A stretch of 60,510 nt of DNA from Micractinium sp. NFX-FRZ (taxonomy: Eukaryota > Chlorophyta > Trebouxiophyceae > Chlorellales > Chlorellaceae): positions 1 to 60,510 of the forward strand of contig JAPTJF010000394.1 in assembly GCA_029339195.1 (NCBI GenBank). The letters run 5' to 3'. How positions within the stretch are numbered: the stretch's first letter is position 1; every line of letters begins with the position of its first letter. Below the pieces are notes generated by a model. The model had not been told where the DNA came from, did no database searches, and saw only the letters and a program-made list of their open reading frames with translations. Made by a program: the position numbers and the translations under genes. This document shows, one piece after another, positions 1-14,097 of this stretch.

Positions 1-294
1 ATCGTCGCCGCCCCCCTTCCATACCCCTCCCCCGTCAACCCTCGGCGTCTCCTGACAACGAGCCCGCCCCCGCCTGCCGCCAGGGCTGTAGCTTCCTGGC
101 TGTCCCCGGCCACTCTGTCAGCTCCCCCTCTCTGGCGAGCTGCACTGGAACACCCCTCTGCTGCATGCCCTTCCGACGGTCCCTGCCGTTTCCTCTCTCT
201 CCCGGCGCCGCAGCAGCCTGCCGCCTGCGCACCCATCGTGCCCCATGCCACCCCGCCCCTGCATTCTTTCTTACCCCTTCTTTCCGCTCTGCAG
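1..294 (+). other. Intron sequence of the gene entering the window
   Basis: Pyrimidine-rich, with no convincing coding stretch. It ends in a polypyrimidine tract and CAG acceptor (291-294) immediately before the first recognisable exon. I read it as an intron of the gene whose 3' end follows. Confidence 0.5.
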
Positions 295-876
295 CTGCGG
301 GGGCGCAGGAGGCTGACGTGGCGGCGCTGGAAGCAGAGATGCGGGTGCTGGCCCAGCAGATGCAGGTGGGCCCTCCCTCCCTTGCTCTGCCCCTCACGCC
401 TGGGCGTGCTGGGTGAAGGGCGTGTGCATGGGCCTGCTCCGGACTGCCCTCCTTCCTGTGCTGTGCTCCTCGCGCTTGGAAGGCGCCTCCCAGAGGCATG
501 TGCATGGAGGTGCCCTCCGGGGGATGGAACAGGGGGAAAGGGCGGCCCTGGGCGCCAGCAGGTGGCTCCTCAGCCTTGCAGTCTGGTCACTGCACTGTGC
601 CAGCGTCCCTCTGCCGCCGCTCCCTAGCCCCACGGAGCTGCGCCTGGGTATCCGCCGACCCACTCACCTGTTGCCTGCCCCGCCTGCCCCTGCTGCTGCC
701 CGGTTTGCCCTCAGCAGGCCGCCCCCGACCTGAACGATGAAGAGATGCAGCAGATGAACCCTCTGGCGGCACTGCTGCGCTCGCTGCTGCCCTGGGTGAA
801 CCTGGGGCAGGCGCCGGCAGCAGAGGAGGGCGAGGGCGAGCAGGGGGGCCAGCAGCAGCCGCCGGGCGCAGGGTGA
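295..876 (+). CDS. 3'-terminal exons of an unrecognised protein (partial)
   Basis: Two exons can be joined in phase: 295-365 and 715-876, with intron 366-714 (GT...AG) between them, ending in TGA at 874-876. The first exon encodes a short coiled-coil-like heptad segment (EADVAALEAEMRVLAQQMQ). The second encodes an acidic linker, then an amphipathic or hydrophobic stretch around NPLAALLRSLLPWVNLG, then a Glu/Gly/Gln-rich tail. The LLRSLLPWVN segment could be a short membrane-associated helix, but I do not recognise the family. The start and most of the protein lie upstream of the window. Exon joining is supported by matching phase 0 on both sides; CAG acceptors at 714 and 717 differ by one codon and cannot be told apart here. 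No function is proposed. Confidence 0.5.
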
Positions 877-1499
877 CGGCACGGCTTGGCAGCGGCACAT
901 GCTTGCTGTTCCCACGCATATATGCTGTGTTACGGCATGCACAACACCTGCCTGTAAGAGAGGAGAGAGTTTGTATAGTCCGGACAAAGTGTGCAGAGCG
1001 AAATGCAACACTCTTTTGCGCAGCCCTCTCATGCTTCTGCTCCCTTCCCTCGAATGTGGTGTGCGCCTTCCTATGCCTTTCCAAGTGCATACAACTCAAA
1101 TCAGCCATGCCGGCATCCTGCAGGCACTGGAAGGCCCAGATGAGCGCAGCGCATGTTGCCGCAACTTGCCGGCGTGCCCTCCCGCTGAGGCCGCTGCGCC
1201 TGCCATCACCGCCCGAGCGAGAGGATGCTGAGGCCATCTATTCCGCATTCAAGCGTCTCGCATCTTCGTGGCAAGCACCTCGGGGACGCGCAGCTTAAAG
1301 TTGCCTGCAGGCACCCTTTCCGCTGCTATTCTTGAGGCCTCGGACGCGGCTTACCCCCTGCTGGAAACTTGAGAGCAGAGGCAAGTAGGTTGGTTGACAT
1401 GAGAGCATCCAATGGTGTTATCCGCTGTGCACAGGACTTTGCCCAGAGCGCCTCCCGCCTATCGCTGCCCTCGACAGCCCTGTCGCCTTCTTCACGCCT
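877..1499 (+). other. Intergenic region, 3' UTR then 5' region of the coiled-coil gene
   Basis: Holds the 3' UTR and poly(A) signal of the upstream gene and the promoter/5' UTR of the large coiled-coil gene. An open frame continues upstream of the chosen ATG to about 1434, preceded by an AG acceptor (GTGCACAG), so an additional 5' exon of the next gene is possible. A short open segment at 1200-1298 could also be a 5' exon, but I cannot join it convincingly. Confidence 0.4.
953..957 (+). terminator. TGTAA polyadenylation signal
   Basis: TGTAA lies 77 bases after the stop codon at 876. TGTAA is the standard green-algal poly(A) signal, so this probably ends the transcript of the partial gene. 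Confidence 0.5.
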
Positions 1500-4400
1500 A
1501 TGCAGGCACGCCCTGCTCGCCTTGGAGTAGCTGCAGGGCGGCCGATGGAGGCCAAGGGCGGCCCTGCCCAGTCGCGGGCGGTGGCACACCAGGGCGGCGG
1601 CGGCACCAAGCGTGCGCCGAGTGCGCCGAGCGCTGCAGCTGACGCGGCAGCCGGCAGCCGGGGCAGCGGCCTGCCTGGCTTCAGAAACAAGAAGCCGCGG
1701 CTAATGGAGGGCAGAAAGCAGAGCTCACAAGCCGGGCAGCCAGAGGCAGAGGTTGTTGATCTCACGCTTAGTGATGATGAGCCTGAGGCTGGCAGCCTGG
1801 CGGCGGCGGTGGAGTCAAGCCAACAAAAGTCTACCAAGCAGAAGCAGAGTGGGGGCAGCAGCGCTGGCCGCACGGCGGCGATGGCAAGCGTCCAGCAGCC
1901 TGAGCAGCAGCAGGAGACGAAGAAGAAAAAGAAGAAAAAGAAGAAGAAGGAGGGCGGCAGCGGTGGCGCAGCGGTGCCTGGCAGCAGCCAGGGAGGGCCG
2001 GAAGCCCACGGAGGCAGCAGCCCCAGCGGCAGCCCAAGAGACGCGGTGCCAGCAGGCGAGGCTGGCAGCGCTGCGTCACCGCTGAAGGTGGAAGAGCAGG
2101 AGGGGGGGCAGCTTCAGCACGCGTCCCAGCAGCCAGGCCTGCAGCAGCGCAAGCAGCAGGGGCAGCAGGAGCAGCAGCAGCAGCAGCAGCAGCACAAGCA
2201 GCAGCAGCAGCAGCACACGCAGCAGCAGCAGCAGCAGCAGCACAAGCAGCACAAACAGCTGAGCACAGGCAGCGGCAAAGGGAAGCCATCTACTGCCAGC
2301 GGCAGCTCTGCGAGCCCTGCTGCTGCCCTTGCTGCAGCAGCGGTGGCACAAGCCCCGAAGAAGCGCCCGCGCCAGCAGTCGCCTGAGCACCCGGGTTCCC
2401 TGCCGGGGAAGCAGCAGCAGCAGGAGCAGCAGCAGACCCAGACCGGACACCCGCCAAAGCAGCAGCAGCAGAAGCAGCAGCAGGGACAGGCGGCACAACC
2501 TCCACGCCAGCAGCAGCAGCAGCCGCAGGAGAGCGCGGGTCCTGGCAGCCCTGCCGAGGCGTATGCTTCAAAAGCGGTGGCTGAAGCTCAGAGGCGGCTA
2601 TCAGTGGCTGCAGACTCGGTGCAAGGGCAGCCGGCAGCCACCGAGGAGCCAGCAGCAGGGCCAGCGGTAGAGGCGGGTCTCCCATCAGACCAGCGGCAGC
2701 AGCAGGGGCAGCGTGGCCCATCCCGCGGCCGCCGCACCGCTGCCCTGCTGGCAAAAGCGCTGGGGCACGGCAGTGCGGGGGCGGCCAGCAAGCCTGGTAG
2801 CAGCAGCAGTGGTGCAAGCCACCAAGCTGCAGCGGCGGCACCAGCAGCAGAGCCAGCAGCCACAGAAGCAGCAGCTGAGCCGGCCGTTGCAGCAGCAGGA
2901 GCGCCACCAACAGCAGCGCCCCCAGATGCAGGGGCAAAACACCATGTTAAAGAAGGGGCTGTTCAGTTCCCAGCAGACCCTGCAGGCAAGCTGGGCACAG
3001 CTGCAGCTCAGGCAGCGGCAGCAGCAGCCGTAGCCCCAACAGCTGCAGCATCTGGCACCGCCGGCGCCGCAGAAGCAGCAGAGGCATCTGAGGTCGGGCC
3101 AGCCCAGCCAGGGCAAGCAGCTAAGCCCTCAGCAGCCGCGGCGGCAGCTGCGTCGCCTGAGGCACCAGTGGCAGTTGAGGTGAAGAAGAAAAAGAAGAAG
3201 AAGAAGGAGGAGCAGGAGATGACAAAGGAGGAGAGGAAGGAGAAGAAGAGGAGGAAGGCCGAGGCGGCAGCAACAGCAGCAGCAGCACCAGCAGCGCCCG
3301 TGCCAGCAACAGTGAACGCAGCAGCAGCAGCAGCATTGGCTGGCCCTAAAGCGCCGCCGCCGGCAGGGCCGGAAGCGTCTCTTGCTGAGGCTGAGGCTGC
3401 ACCGGCCCCGGCTGCGGCTGCTGGGGAGCCGGAGGCAGCGCCGGGGGCACAGACAGCAGCCGCTGCCGACAGCGCTGCAGCCGCCGCCGCAGCAGCAGCA
3501 GCAGCTACCAGCGTTGCAGTGGCAGGCACAGCAGTGGGCGAGCCAGCGCAGCACGAGCAGGCACCCAAGCTCTCGGCACCAGCAGCAGCGGCAGTGGCGG
3601 AGGCGGGGGCAGGAGGTGCGGCATCTGCGGCCACCGCTGTATTGGGCGGCGGCAGCGGCGGCTCCACGCCTGCCGTGTCTGAGGCAGCGACAGAGGCAGC
3701 GCAAGCTGGTGCAGAGGGAGATGAGGTGGCAGCCACGGAGCCAGGGTGTGAGGCAGGAACTGCTTCCCACAGCCGCAAGCAGCACAGCTGGGGCGCCGGT
3801 GATGTGGATGCTGCATCACAAGAAGAGCTGCTGGCTTTTGTGGAGCAGCACCTGCCTGCGATAGATGCGGCGCTGCTGCACGTGACCCGCCTCACAGGCC
3901 CAGCAGCCCCACCGGCAATCCCGGCCTTGCCTGCGGTAGCAGTTGCAGCTGAAGCAGCAGCGCCCCATGCCGTGCCCTGGCTCGCTGCTGTGAGGCGCCT
4001 GCTTGAGGGGCAGCAGCAGCAGGCGGCAGCTGGTCTGGAGGAGCGGGCGGCAGCTGCACAGCAGCAGGCTGCTGAGCTGGCGGCCGCGCGGGAGCAGGCG
4101 GCGGCAGCAGCCAAGGCGTTGGCGACCAAGGAGGGGGAGGTGCAGGAGCTGCAGGCAAAGCTGGGGGAGTTGAAGGCAGAGGCAACCAATGTGATGGTGA
4201 GCGGGGGAGCGAGTGGCATGCAGGCATGCTGACGTGGCAGAGGGGCTTGCCAGCAGGCACCTAACACCCTGGCTGGGTTGCTGCCCAGACCGCCCGCCTG
4301 CGTGACACATGTCCTGCTCTCATGTACCTTGCTTCACGCCCCGTCTCTCGGCCCGTGCTCCCACCATCCATCAACCACACCCCATTGCACCCCCCCCCCC

Positions 4401-7400
4401 TAATTAATGGCACCTGGGCCCTCCCGCTGCAGCATTCGCTAGAGACCGCACTGCGGGAGCACACGCAGCGGGAGGGGGAGCGGGCGCAGCAGCAGGCAGC
4501 GTTCACACAGGAGCGGCAGAGCTACCAGCAGGCGATCCAGGGGCTCAACCAAGCGGTGGAGGCGGCAGGGGTGGAGAAGGAGCAGGCGGTGCAGCGGGAG
4601 CGGGGGCAGCAGCAGGCTGTACTCGAGGGGGAGAGGAGGAGGCACCGGCAGGAGCTGGAGGGGATCAGGAAAGCTGGGGAGGCAAAGCAGGCAGAGCAGG
4701 CAGCCAAGGTGGAGGAGGGGCAGCGAGAGCTGGCGCGGGTTCAGGTAGGGGGCAGGGGGCGGGCGTGCGGCAGGGTGAAGAAGACAGGCGCGGGGCGGGC
4801 GTGTGCGCTTGGTGAAGGGCTGTGCTGCTCAGGGGCTTTGCCTCGCATTATCTCTGGTCAGCTAGGCTGGGGCATGCGCCATGCGCCCCACCGCCTGCTG
4901 TGTGCCACCCTGGCAAGCCAGTGCCACCCTGGCAAGCCAGTGCGTTTCCTGCACACCTGCCTGGATGCCTTGCCAGCCAGCCCTTCATGTTAATTACTCA
5001 AGTAATTTATGGAAGGAGAGATGCATAATGGATCGCACCCCCTCACACCCTCCCGTCTGCCTGCAGAAGCTGGCCCGGGAGCAGGAGGCGCGTTCTGCAA
5101 AGCAGGTGGCGGGGCTGAGCCAGCAGGCGGAGTCTGCCATTGCGCAGCACACAGCACTGGCTGGGCGGCTCACGCAGGCCGAGGCGCAGCTGAGCGCTGC
5201 CACAGCAGAGAAGTCGCAGCAGGCGCAGCAGCTGCAGGAGCAGGCGGCGGCGCTACAGCGGGCAAAGCAGGGGGCGGAGCAGGCACAGCAGGCAGCGGTG
5301 CAGGCGGCGGAAGCAGCCGAGCGGGAGCGTGATGCGCTTCAGGTGAGGCCGGGAGGGCTGGCGGGTGTGATGGTGCGCGGCGGGTGAAGCTGGTCTTGTG
5401 ATTTGGAGGGTGCACTATCAGCGAGGGGCTCCATCGGGGAGCACGAGGCGTATAAAGCGCCTGCTCTGGCTGGCTGGCTGGCTGGCTGGGCGGCGGGCCA
5501 GGGCATGGGCTGGCTCACAATCCTCACAGCCCTGCACCACCCCTCAAAGCCCTGCACAAACCCCGACTGAGCGTCTTTGTGTGCATGCAGAGCTTCCCAG
5601 CTTGTGCGATCAGGTGACGTAACGATGGCGTCGCGATGGGCTGGCATTCATGCCTCCCCCCCTCTTTTGTTATCCCCTGCCTGCAGGCTCGGGCCCGGAG
5701 GATGGAGAAGGAGGCGGCAGCACAAGTGGCGACTCTGACTGAGCAGATGGAGGCTGCTGCTGCCCAGCTTCGAGACCTGTCGGGGCAGCTTGATGAGACC
5801 TGCGCGCAGCTGAGCGCTGCGGCAGCTGACAAGGCACAGCAGGCGAAGCAGCTGCAGGAGCAGGCGGCGGCGCTGCAGGCAGCCCAGCAGGCTCAGCAGG
5901 CAGCACAGCAGGCGGCACAGCAGGAAAAGCAGGCAGCACAGCAGGCCGCGGCTGCAGCTGAGCGCGAGCGTGCCGCTCTGCATGCAGCGCAGGAGGAGCA
6001 GGCAGCGCAGTTGGAGGCGGCGCACGCAGCAGCCGCTGCAGCGGCAGCTGAGCTGGAGGCAGCGCAGGCGGCAACTACGGCAGCGGCTGCAGCACATGAG
6101 AAGCAGCGGCAGGCGCTAGAGCAGCAGTGCGCAGCGATGAAGAAGCAAGTGGGTGAGCTGCAGGTGAAGCTTGTCAATAACAGGTTCCGCAAGCAGATGG
6201 CCAACAGCAAGGCGTCGCGTTCAGGAGCGACCGCCACCACCGCCACCACGCCGCCGGCAAGCGCAGCAGCAGGGCAGCAGCCAGCACCGGCCACAGCGGC
6301 TGTGGCCGACTCGCATGCCGCGCAGCAGCAGCAGCAGCAGCAAGTGCAGGCAGCGCAGCAGCAGCAGCAGCAGCAGCAGCAGCACCCCAGTGTGGGGCGC
6401 GCCTCCGCTGCTCCAGCCTCAACCGAGGATGCGGATGGCAGCGGCGGTGGCGGCGGCGTGCTGACCGATGGGCGTGCGCCCGCAGCAGGCGCAGCAGCCG
6501 CGGCGGCCGGAGAGGTGGCAACTGGGTCGCCCGCTGCGCCCGCTGTAGCCGGTGCTGCCGCCGCCGCGGCGCAGCTGCCCAGCAGCAGCCGGCAGACGGA
6601 CGCTGCCCACGCAGCAGCGCCCCAGGCTGCGGCGGCCACCTCCAGCAGGCCGCACCCCGGGCAGGCAGAGGACCCAGCTGAGCTGAGGAGGAAGCTCACC
6701 GAGGAGCGGGAGTATGTTGTCAGGTGGGCTTGGGGTGTTGCCGGGGTGGTTGGTTGCCTGGGTTTTGCCTGGGTGGTTGGTTGCCTGCGTGCACGCGTGG
6801 GCATCCAGCGCTGCGCTCCGCCCACGCAGCATGCCTACCGCGCCCGCCACCGCCTCGACCAGCAGCGGGCACTCTCTACAGCCCAAGTTGCTTTGTGCCC
6901 GCTCCCCTTCCCTCCGCCATGCCTCCTCGCCTTCACCGCCCTTGCTGCCGTGCTTGTGGTGCCGCAGGTTGAAGGAGAAAGTGCGGGAGGCTGAGCGGGA
7001 GGCGAGGAAGCGCAAGGAGGAGTGTGAGTCGCTGCGGCGGGACGCCTCCCGCCTGCGGGAGAAGCGGGATGAGGCTGCCAGCGAGGCGGCGAGCATGAAG
7101 AGGAAGCGGGATGAGCTGCAGGAGGGCCTGGAGCGGGCGCAGCGCAGGTGCGGTCGAATGCATGCTACGTGTGCGTGCGTTCTCTCCTCATGATGTGGCG
7201 CTGCGCATGGCTTGGGGAGCTGTATGGGCACAGGGTGGGCATTAGCTGTAGATGTGACACCGTGCACGTGGGCAACATTCACCTGTGTGTGCGTGTGCAG
7301 TGATGGTGTGGAATGTGTGATGCGCTCCTGTTTGCACGCCTGGCGGGCCGCTCTCCCATTTGTTCAGCAGCCTGCCCATCCTCAGCCGGCCTGCCCTGCA

Positions 7401-8544
7401 CAGCTTGCATGCCGCCTGGCAATTTGCCGCACCCCTCAAATCCATTCCACCTGCTTGCCCCGCCTGCCCTGCCTGCCCACCTGGGCCCAGGTCTCGTGAC
7501 GATATAGAACTCCTGGCCAAGCTGCGGCAGAAGCTGGAAAGAGCAGAGGGCCGGCTGCGGGACGCTGATGAGCAGGCAGCTGCGATGGAGGGACAGCTGG
7601 CGGCGGCCAGGCAGGCGGCGGCGGCGGCGCAGCATGAGGCGCAGGCAGCGGCTGCTGCGGCAGAGGCGCAGGCCGCGCAGCTGGCCTATGCAGCAGAGTG
7701 CGTTTGGCCGCGCCGTGCCCTGTCCGCCTGCCTGCTCGCCTGCCTGACCGCCTGACCGTGCATCGCCCGTGTCGGCCTTACGTCATGCTCCCCAGCCACC
7801 CTGCAGCCCGTCATGGTGTGTTGCTTTGCCAATGCCCCCAACCCGCCCGTCCAGAACCGCCCCCTGCTGCCAGGCACTCATTGCCATTCCTCCCCGCCCC
7901 GCCTTCCTGCCGCGCCTCCCCTTGCAGGGCAGCGTCCCCCGAGGTGCGCGCTTGCTGGCGTGTGCATGCCGAGCATCAGGCCCTGTTGCCGCCCAACAAG
8001 CCCCCCATCAAGCACCTGCTCAAGCGGCTGAATCTGCCGGTTGAATCGTGGGGAGACGTGCAGGTGCGAGGGGTGGGCGGCAGAGCCCAAAGCGGAGGAG
8101 GGCGCGTGTTGCATGCAGGTGCATGGTTGCGAGTCGTCCCTGGCACCCATGCTGTGCACACTGCCGCTACTTGGGAGGCAGGACGGCAGGTTGCAAGCTG
8201 CCGCTCGGTTGTGTTCCTCCTCCTCATGCCCTCCCACCGCCCCCTCTGCCTACACTGAACACTCCCGCCCTGCCTTCCACCTCCCTCCTCGCCAGTTTGT
8301 CAGCGCAGCGATTTCCAAGCGGGACGAGCAGCTGCGGAAGTGCGGCACCTGCGACCTGCACTTTGCCTGCCCCCAGTGCCACACCCAGGCGCCCAATGCG
8401 CAGCCGCTGCGTACCGCCTTCCGGTGCCAGCACGCGCTGTGGGCCACGCTGGCACCGCTGCTGCCGCCGGCGCTGACGGCTGCGGGGGCACCAGAGACAG
8501 GGGCAGTGGCAGCACAGGCAGAGGCGGGTACAGCGGCGCCCTAA
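1500..8544 (+). CDS. Very large Gln/Ala-rich coiled-coil protein with SUMO-interacting motif and Cys-rich C-terminus
   Basis: Exons 1500-4196, 4433-4744, 5067-5342, 5687-6723, 6968-7147, 7491-7697, 7928-8063 and 8296-8544 join in phase to about 1,697 residues, ending in TAA. Residues 1-900 are low-complexity: a basic nuclear-localisation-like stretch (RNKKPRL, about 62-68), a SUMO-interacting motif VVDLTLSDDE at 85-94, poly-Gln runs, two poly-Lys blocks and long poly-Ala. The middle exons are Glu/Gln/Ala/Arg heptad coiled coil. The last two exons differ: a conserved-looking segment (KPPIKHLLKRLNLPVESWGD) and then a cysteine cluster C-x2-C-x5-C-x2-C followed by CQH, which could bind zinc. Coiled coil plus SIM and nuclear signal suggests a nuclear scaffold, but the family is not recognised. 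The start is uncertain; ATG at 1545 is an alternative and a 5' exon may be missing. It converges on the membrane-protein gene downstream. Confidence 0.7.
2161..2270 (+). repeat. CAG/CAA trinucleotide-rich tract (poly-Gln coding)
   Basis: Interrupted CAG repeats broken by AAG and CAC codons, in frame within exon 1 of the coiled-coil gene. Similar shorter tracts lie at 2406-2530. This is likely length-polymorphic. Confidence 0.8.
6322..6384 (+). repeat. CAG repeat tract (poly-Gln coding)
   Basis: Two runs of CAG separated by a short Val-Gln-Ala-Ala segment, inside exon 4 of the coiled-coil gene, just after the predicted coiled coil. Confidence 0.8.
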
Positions 8545-8630
8545 GGTTTTGCCAGCGGCCGGCAGTTTCAGGGGCCCTCCATTCCGCTTGTCACAGCACC
8601 TTGGCAGCGCTCCAACCTGCCACTTTAGTT

Positions 8631-8635
8631 TTACA
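8631..8635 (-). terminator. TGTAA polyadenylation signal (TTACA on plus strand) of the membrane-protein gene
   Basis: Reverse-complement TGTAA lies 344 bases beyond the minus-strand stop at 8979. It would make the two convergent 3' UTRs overlap by roughly 100-150 bases. There is nothing else of note in 8545-8978. Confidence 0.5.
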
Positions 8636-8736
8636 GCTAGCCGGCAGCCCGCCGACCGAGCCCCTCCGTTCTCTTCATCCGTTACTTTGTTGGCATCTGT
8701 TCAGCTCCTGCCACGCACCGCAGTTCTTCCTCACGT

Positions 8737-8741
8737 TGTAA
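8737..8741 (+). terminator. TGTAA polyadenylation signal of the coiled-coil gene
   Basis: TGTAA lies 193 bases after the TAA stop at 8544. The transcript would end around 8755-8765, inside the 3' UTR of the convergent gene. Confidence 0.6.
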
Positions 8742-8978
8742 CTTTGACAGATGCACAGTTGAATGGTCGACACAGCAGCTCTGCATGTTGGCGGCAGCCC
8801 TTAGACCACTTTGGCTTGAAGAACTGCCTGACGGGGCACTGAGTCTGCTTGGCACCCACGACTCTGCTGGTTTAACTGCTTGTCACAGTGCCTGTGCCAA
8901 TGGCTGGGCACAGCTGAGTCAATGCACTGTGCATTACCAACTACTTTGTGCCCACGCCGGTCAACTTTGATACAAGCA

Positions 8979-10828
8979 TCATGCCACGATCGCAAGCAGC
9001 AGTGCCACGTTCCACGTCACTGCCAGGACGAGCCAGCACATGACGCCATCGCCCTGGACCGGCGACAGAAGGGTGCTCAGGGGCGGAAGCAGCTGAAGCC
9101 AGGCTGCATCCGGCGGTGCCTCCGTGGAAGCAGGCATGTGCTTTAGCCAGCGAAAGAAGATGCCCCTCCTGCCGATGCCGCTGGCTGGGCCGCTGCCAGC
9201 CTCGCTTCCGCCGGCAGCTGCGGCCTCGCAGGCGGTGCCAGCTTGCGGCGCTGCTTCGGTTGCAGCAGGTGGCCAGGCGGCGGCGGCTGTGCTGCTGCTC
9301 CCTGTGCCTACGGAAAGGGCCGGAAGGGCAAGAGGCACCAGCAGGCCCAGCAGCAGCTGCGCAAAAAACGTGACTGCTGCACAGCTGGGGGGTGCCGCCT
9401 GGCTGCAGCTGCCGCTGCCAGGCTGAGGGCCGCCGCTGCTGCCCAGGCGGTGGGTCAGCCGGTGCAGGCCCAGCCCCAGCCCAGGATCCAGCACGGCAGA
9501 CAGCAGCTGCGCTGCAGCCTCCAGGCGTGCGCAGTTGGCCCCACTGCTCAGCAGCTGCAGCCAGAGAGCCGACAAGCACAGGTTATGAGAAGGCCGCCTG
9601 CTCAGCAAGCAAGCCGTCGCCTTGGCTGGCGTAGCGGGCGAGCAGATGACATGTTACACAATGCACTCTCACCCCTTTGGGGTAATTGAGCGATTGCCCA
9701 ACTGCTATGCACTAATTCTCGCTGTGCTTACCGGTGTACTGCAAATCCAGGGGTTGTGCGAGGCCATGATGCGGGCCAGGCTGTACAGCTGCAGTGATGA
9801 TTCGCCGGGTGGCCACGATGCCGGGGGGCAGGAAGGCAGGAGGGAGGGAAGGAGGTCAAGAGCGGGGTACTGCAGCTGTGGCCGCTGTGACTAGGGGTCG
9901 GGCTGGGCAGGCCTCCCAACAAATTGACCACCTGCCGGCACATGCTCAGCCTCTGGAGCGGTTCCAACCGCTGCGCCATGCCGCACGCTGCTGGCAGGAA
10001 CAACACCCACCCCTCTCTGGGCACTGCCGGCAGCCATGCCTGCCGTGCACAGTGGCGTGCAATGCGCAGGCGCTCATGGCGCGGGGTGTGTGTGCGTGTG
10101 GACGTACCTGCAGCAGCAAATTTTCCAGGGGATGCTCCAGCCGCAGGCCCAGCCCTGTCAGCATCAGCGCCATGAGCCTGCTCCCTGCAGCAGTGGCACC
10201 GCACGCCGGTCGGGTCAGCAGCGGCAGCAGCCGGTGGATGCCGGGCGGCACAACCACAGCGTTGAGCCCTTGCTGCTGGTAGGCAAAATCCATGAGCGGT
10301 TGTGGAACTTTGTCACTCCAAGCCGCCTGGCCTTGCCTCTTCCACAATGGAAGGGTGCAAAGCAAGCCTGTACTACACTAGCTGGTGGGTGCCCGTGGGT
10401 GCTGGTGTGCCCGCCCGCCTCCCCCTCAGCCGCCCAGCCTGCCCCGCGCCCCGCTCACCTGCAGCAAACTTGAGGGCATCAACAGCAGCGGAGCTGGGGG
10501 CGCCTTGCAGCAGGCGGGCCAGCCCTGTGTCGCGGCTGTGCACTAGTGGGAGCGAGAAGAAGAGCGCTCGAACCGTGGCCACCAGGCAGCGCCGCCGCCG
10601 CCGGTAGCTGCCGGCGTGCAGCAGGGGCCAGAGGGCCAGCGCCAGGAACAGGAGCAGCGCCGCTGCCCCCTGGCAGTGGCCCGAAATGTCCAGCTCTGAC
10701 GCGGCCCGCCTCCAGGACAGCAGGTGGGCCGCAGTGCACAGGAGGCCGCACAGGGCATCGGTGGCCAGCAGCGGCTGGCTGCCTGTCCTGCCCGGGCTGC
10801 TGCTGGACGCAGGCTGGTGATGCTGCAT
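8979..10828 (-). CDS. Predicted multi-pass membrane protein, unknown family
   Basis: Exons in transcript order: 10828-10459, 10331-10108, 9788-9732 and 9554-8979 give about 408 residues ending in TAG. Hydrophobic segments likely to span a membrane are visible near GAAALLLFLALALWPLLHAG in exon 1, FFAQLLLGLLVPLALPAL in the last exon, and CWLVLAVTWNVALLLAIV at the extreme C-terminus, with a strongly basic loop (RRRRR) after the first. The most conserved-looking part is exon 2, with SDKVPQPLMDFAYQQQG and downstream PPGIHRLLPLL. The exon 2 acceptor is uncertain (10331, or 10307 after GACAAAG; both keep phase). The 57-base exon 3 is supported by a strong GTAAGC donor and a pyrimidine-rich acceptor. 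The true start may be further upstream (see 10976-11105). No family recognised. Confidence 0.55.
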
Positions 10829-10975
10829 TTGGGAAGTAAAGGGCAGCCGTCCAAGGCGGTGTCATGACGTGCTCATTCCGCTTGCCCCCATGTGCTGCCC
10901 ACGTGTTGTGCTGCCCAGTCGGCAGGCGATTCGATGTTGATCTGGGTGGGTTCAACATGGGTTGTAGAGCAATAC

Positions 10976-11105
10976 CTTGGAGGCCCCCGCAAGTGCAGGA
11001 GCCAGGAGCTGCAGCTGGTGTTGGGAAGATCAGGCCCCAGGGCACACGCAGCAAGCAACAAGCTCTCAGCTGGGGTGCACAGCGCCGCTGCCGCCAGTGC
11101 CCTGG
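10976..11105 (-). other. Candidate upstream exon of the membrane-protein gene
   Basis: An open 130-base segment flanked by an acceptor (CTGCTGCTCATGAG) and a donor (AAG|GTATTG) encodes a hydrophobic peptide (ESLLLAACALGPDL). It can be joined in phase to the downstream frame through an acceptor at 10803 (GTCCAG). If real, the gene starts above 11105 and the ATG at 10828 is internal. The rest of 10829-11568 is the intergenic region and 3' UTR of the ubiquitin-fusion gene. Confidence 0.3.
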
Positions 11106-11239
11106 CTCATGAGCAGCAGGGGGGGCGCGCGTTGCCGGCAGATTCAAGGCCACCTCCCGCCTTTACCGCCCTCCCCCTCCCGAGCAGTTGCAGCTGAATA
11201 CTCAGCGCCGCTGGGGTGCGCCATGTCGGGGATGTGCGA

Positions 11240-11244
11240 TTACA
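11240..11244 (-). terminator. TGTAA polyadenylation signal of the ubiquitin-fusion gene
   Basis: TTACA on the plus strand, 325 bases beyond the minus-strand stop codon at 11569-11571. Confidence 0.5.
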
Positions 11245-11568
11245 CATGCAATCTTGATGCAAGGTACATGTTTGGGTGGTGTGTCCAATAACTTAACACA
11301 ACAATGGGTCTGCAGCACCTGGAAGTGAGAGGAAGCGGTCGGCAGCCATGCCTTGCAGAGCGCACACCCGCCACTTGTTCACCCTTGGCGCAATGCTAAA
11401 AATGAACCACCACCTGCCGCACATTCAAGCGCCAGCAGCCAAGCTTGGCACTCTGCTGGCGCCTTGGCCGTCAGCCCAGGCCCAGAGGTCCCGCACATGC
11501 GCACGCCCCGCCCTCCGCCAAGGTGTGGGTGCTGGCGCTGCCGGCGCTGCTCCGCCTCTGGAGCATCC

Positions 11569-14097
<2,529 letters not shown>

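Noticed and set aside
3008..4267. Long antisense open frame (over 400 codons) opposite exon 1 of the coiled-coil gene
   Set aside because: It is the reverse reading of GC-rich CAG/GCA repeats, which rarely yields stops. Composition is almost all Ala/Ser/Cys and no motif is present.
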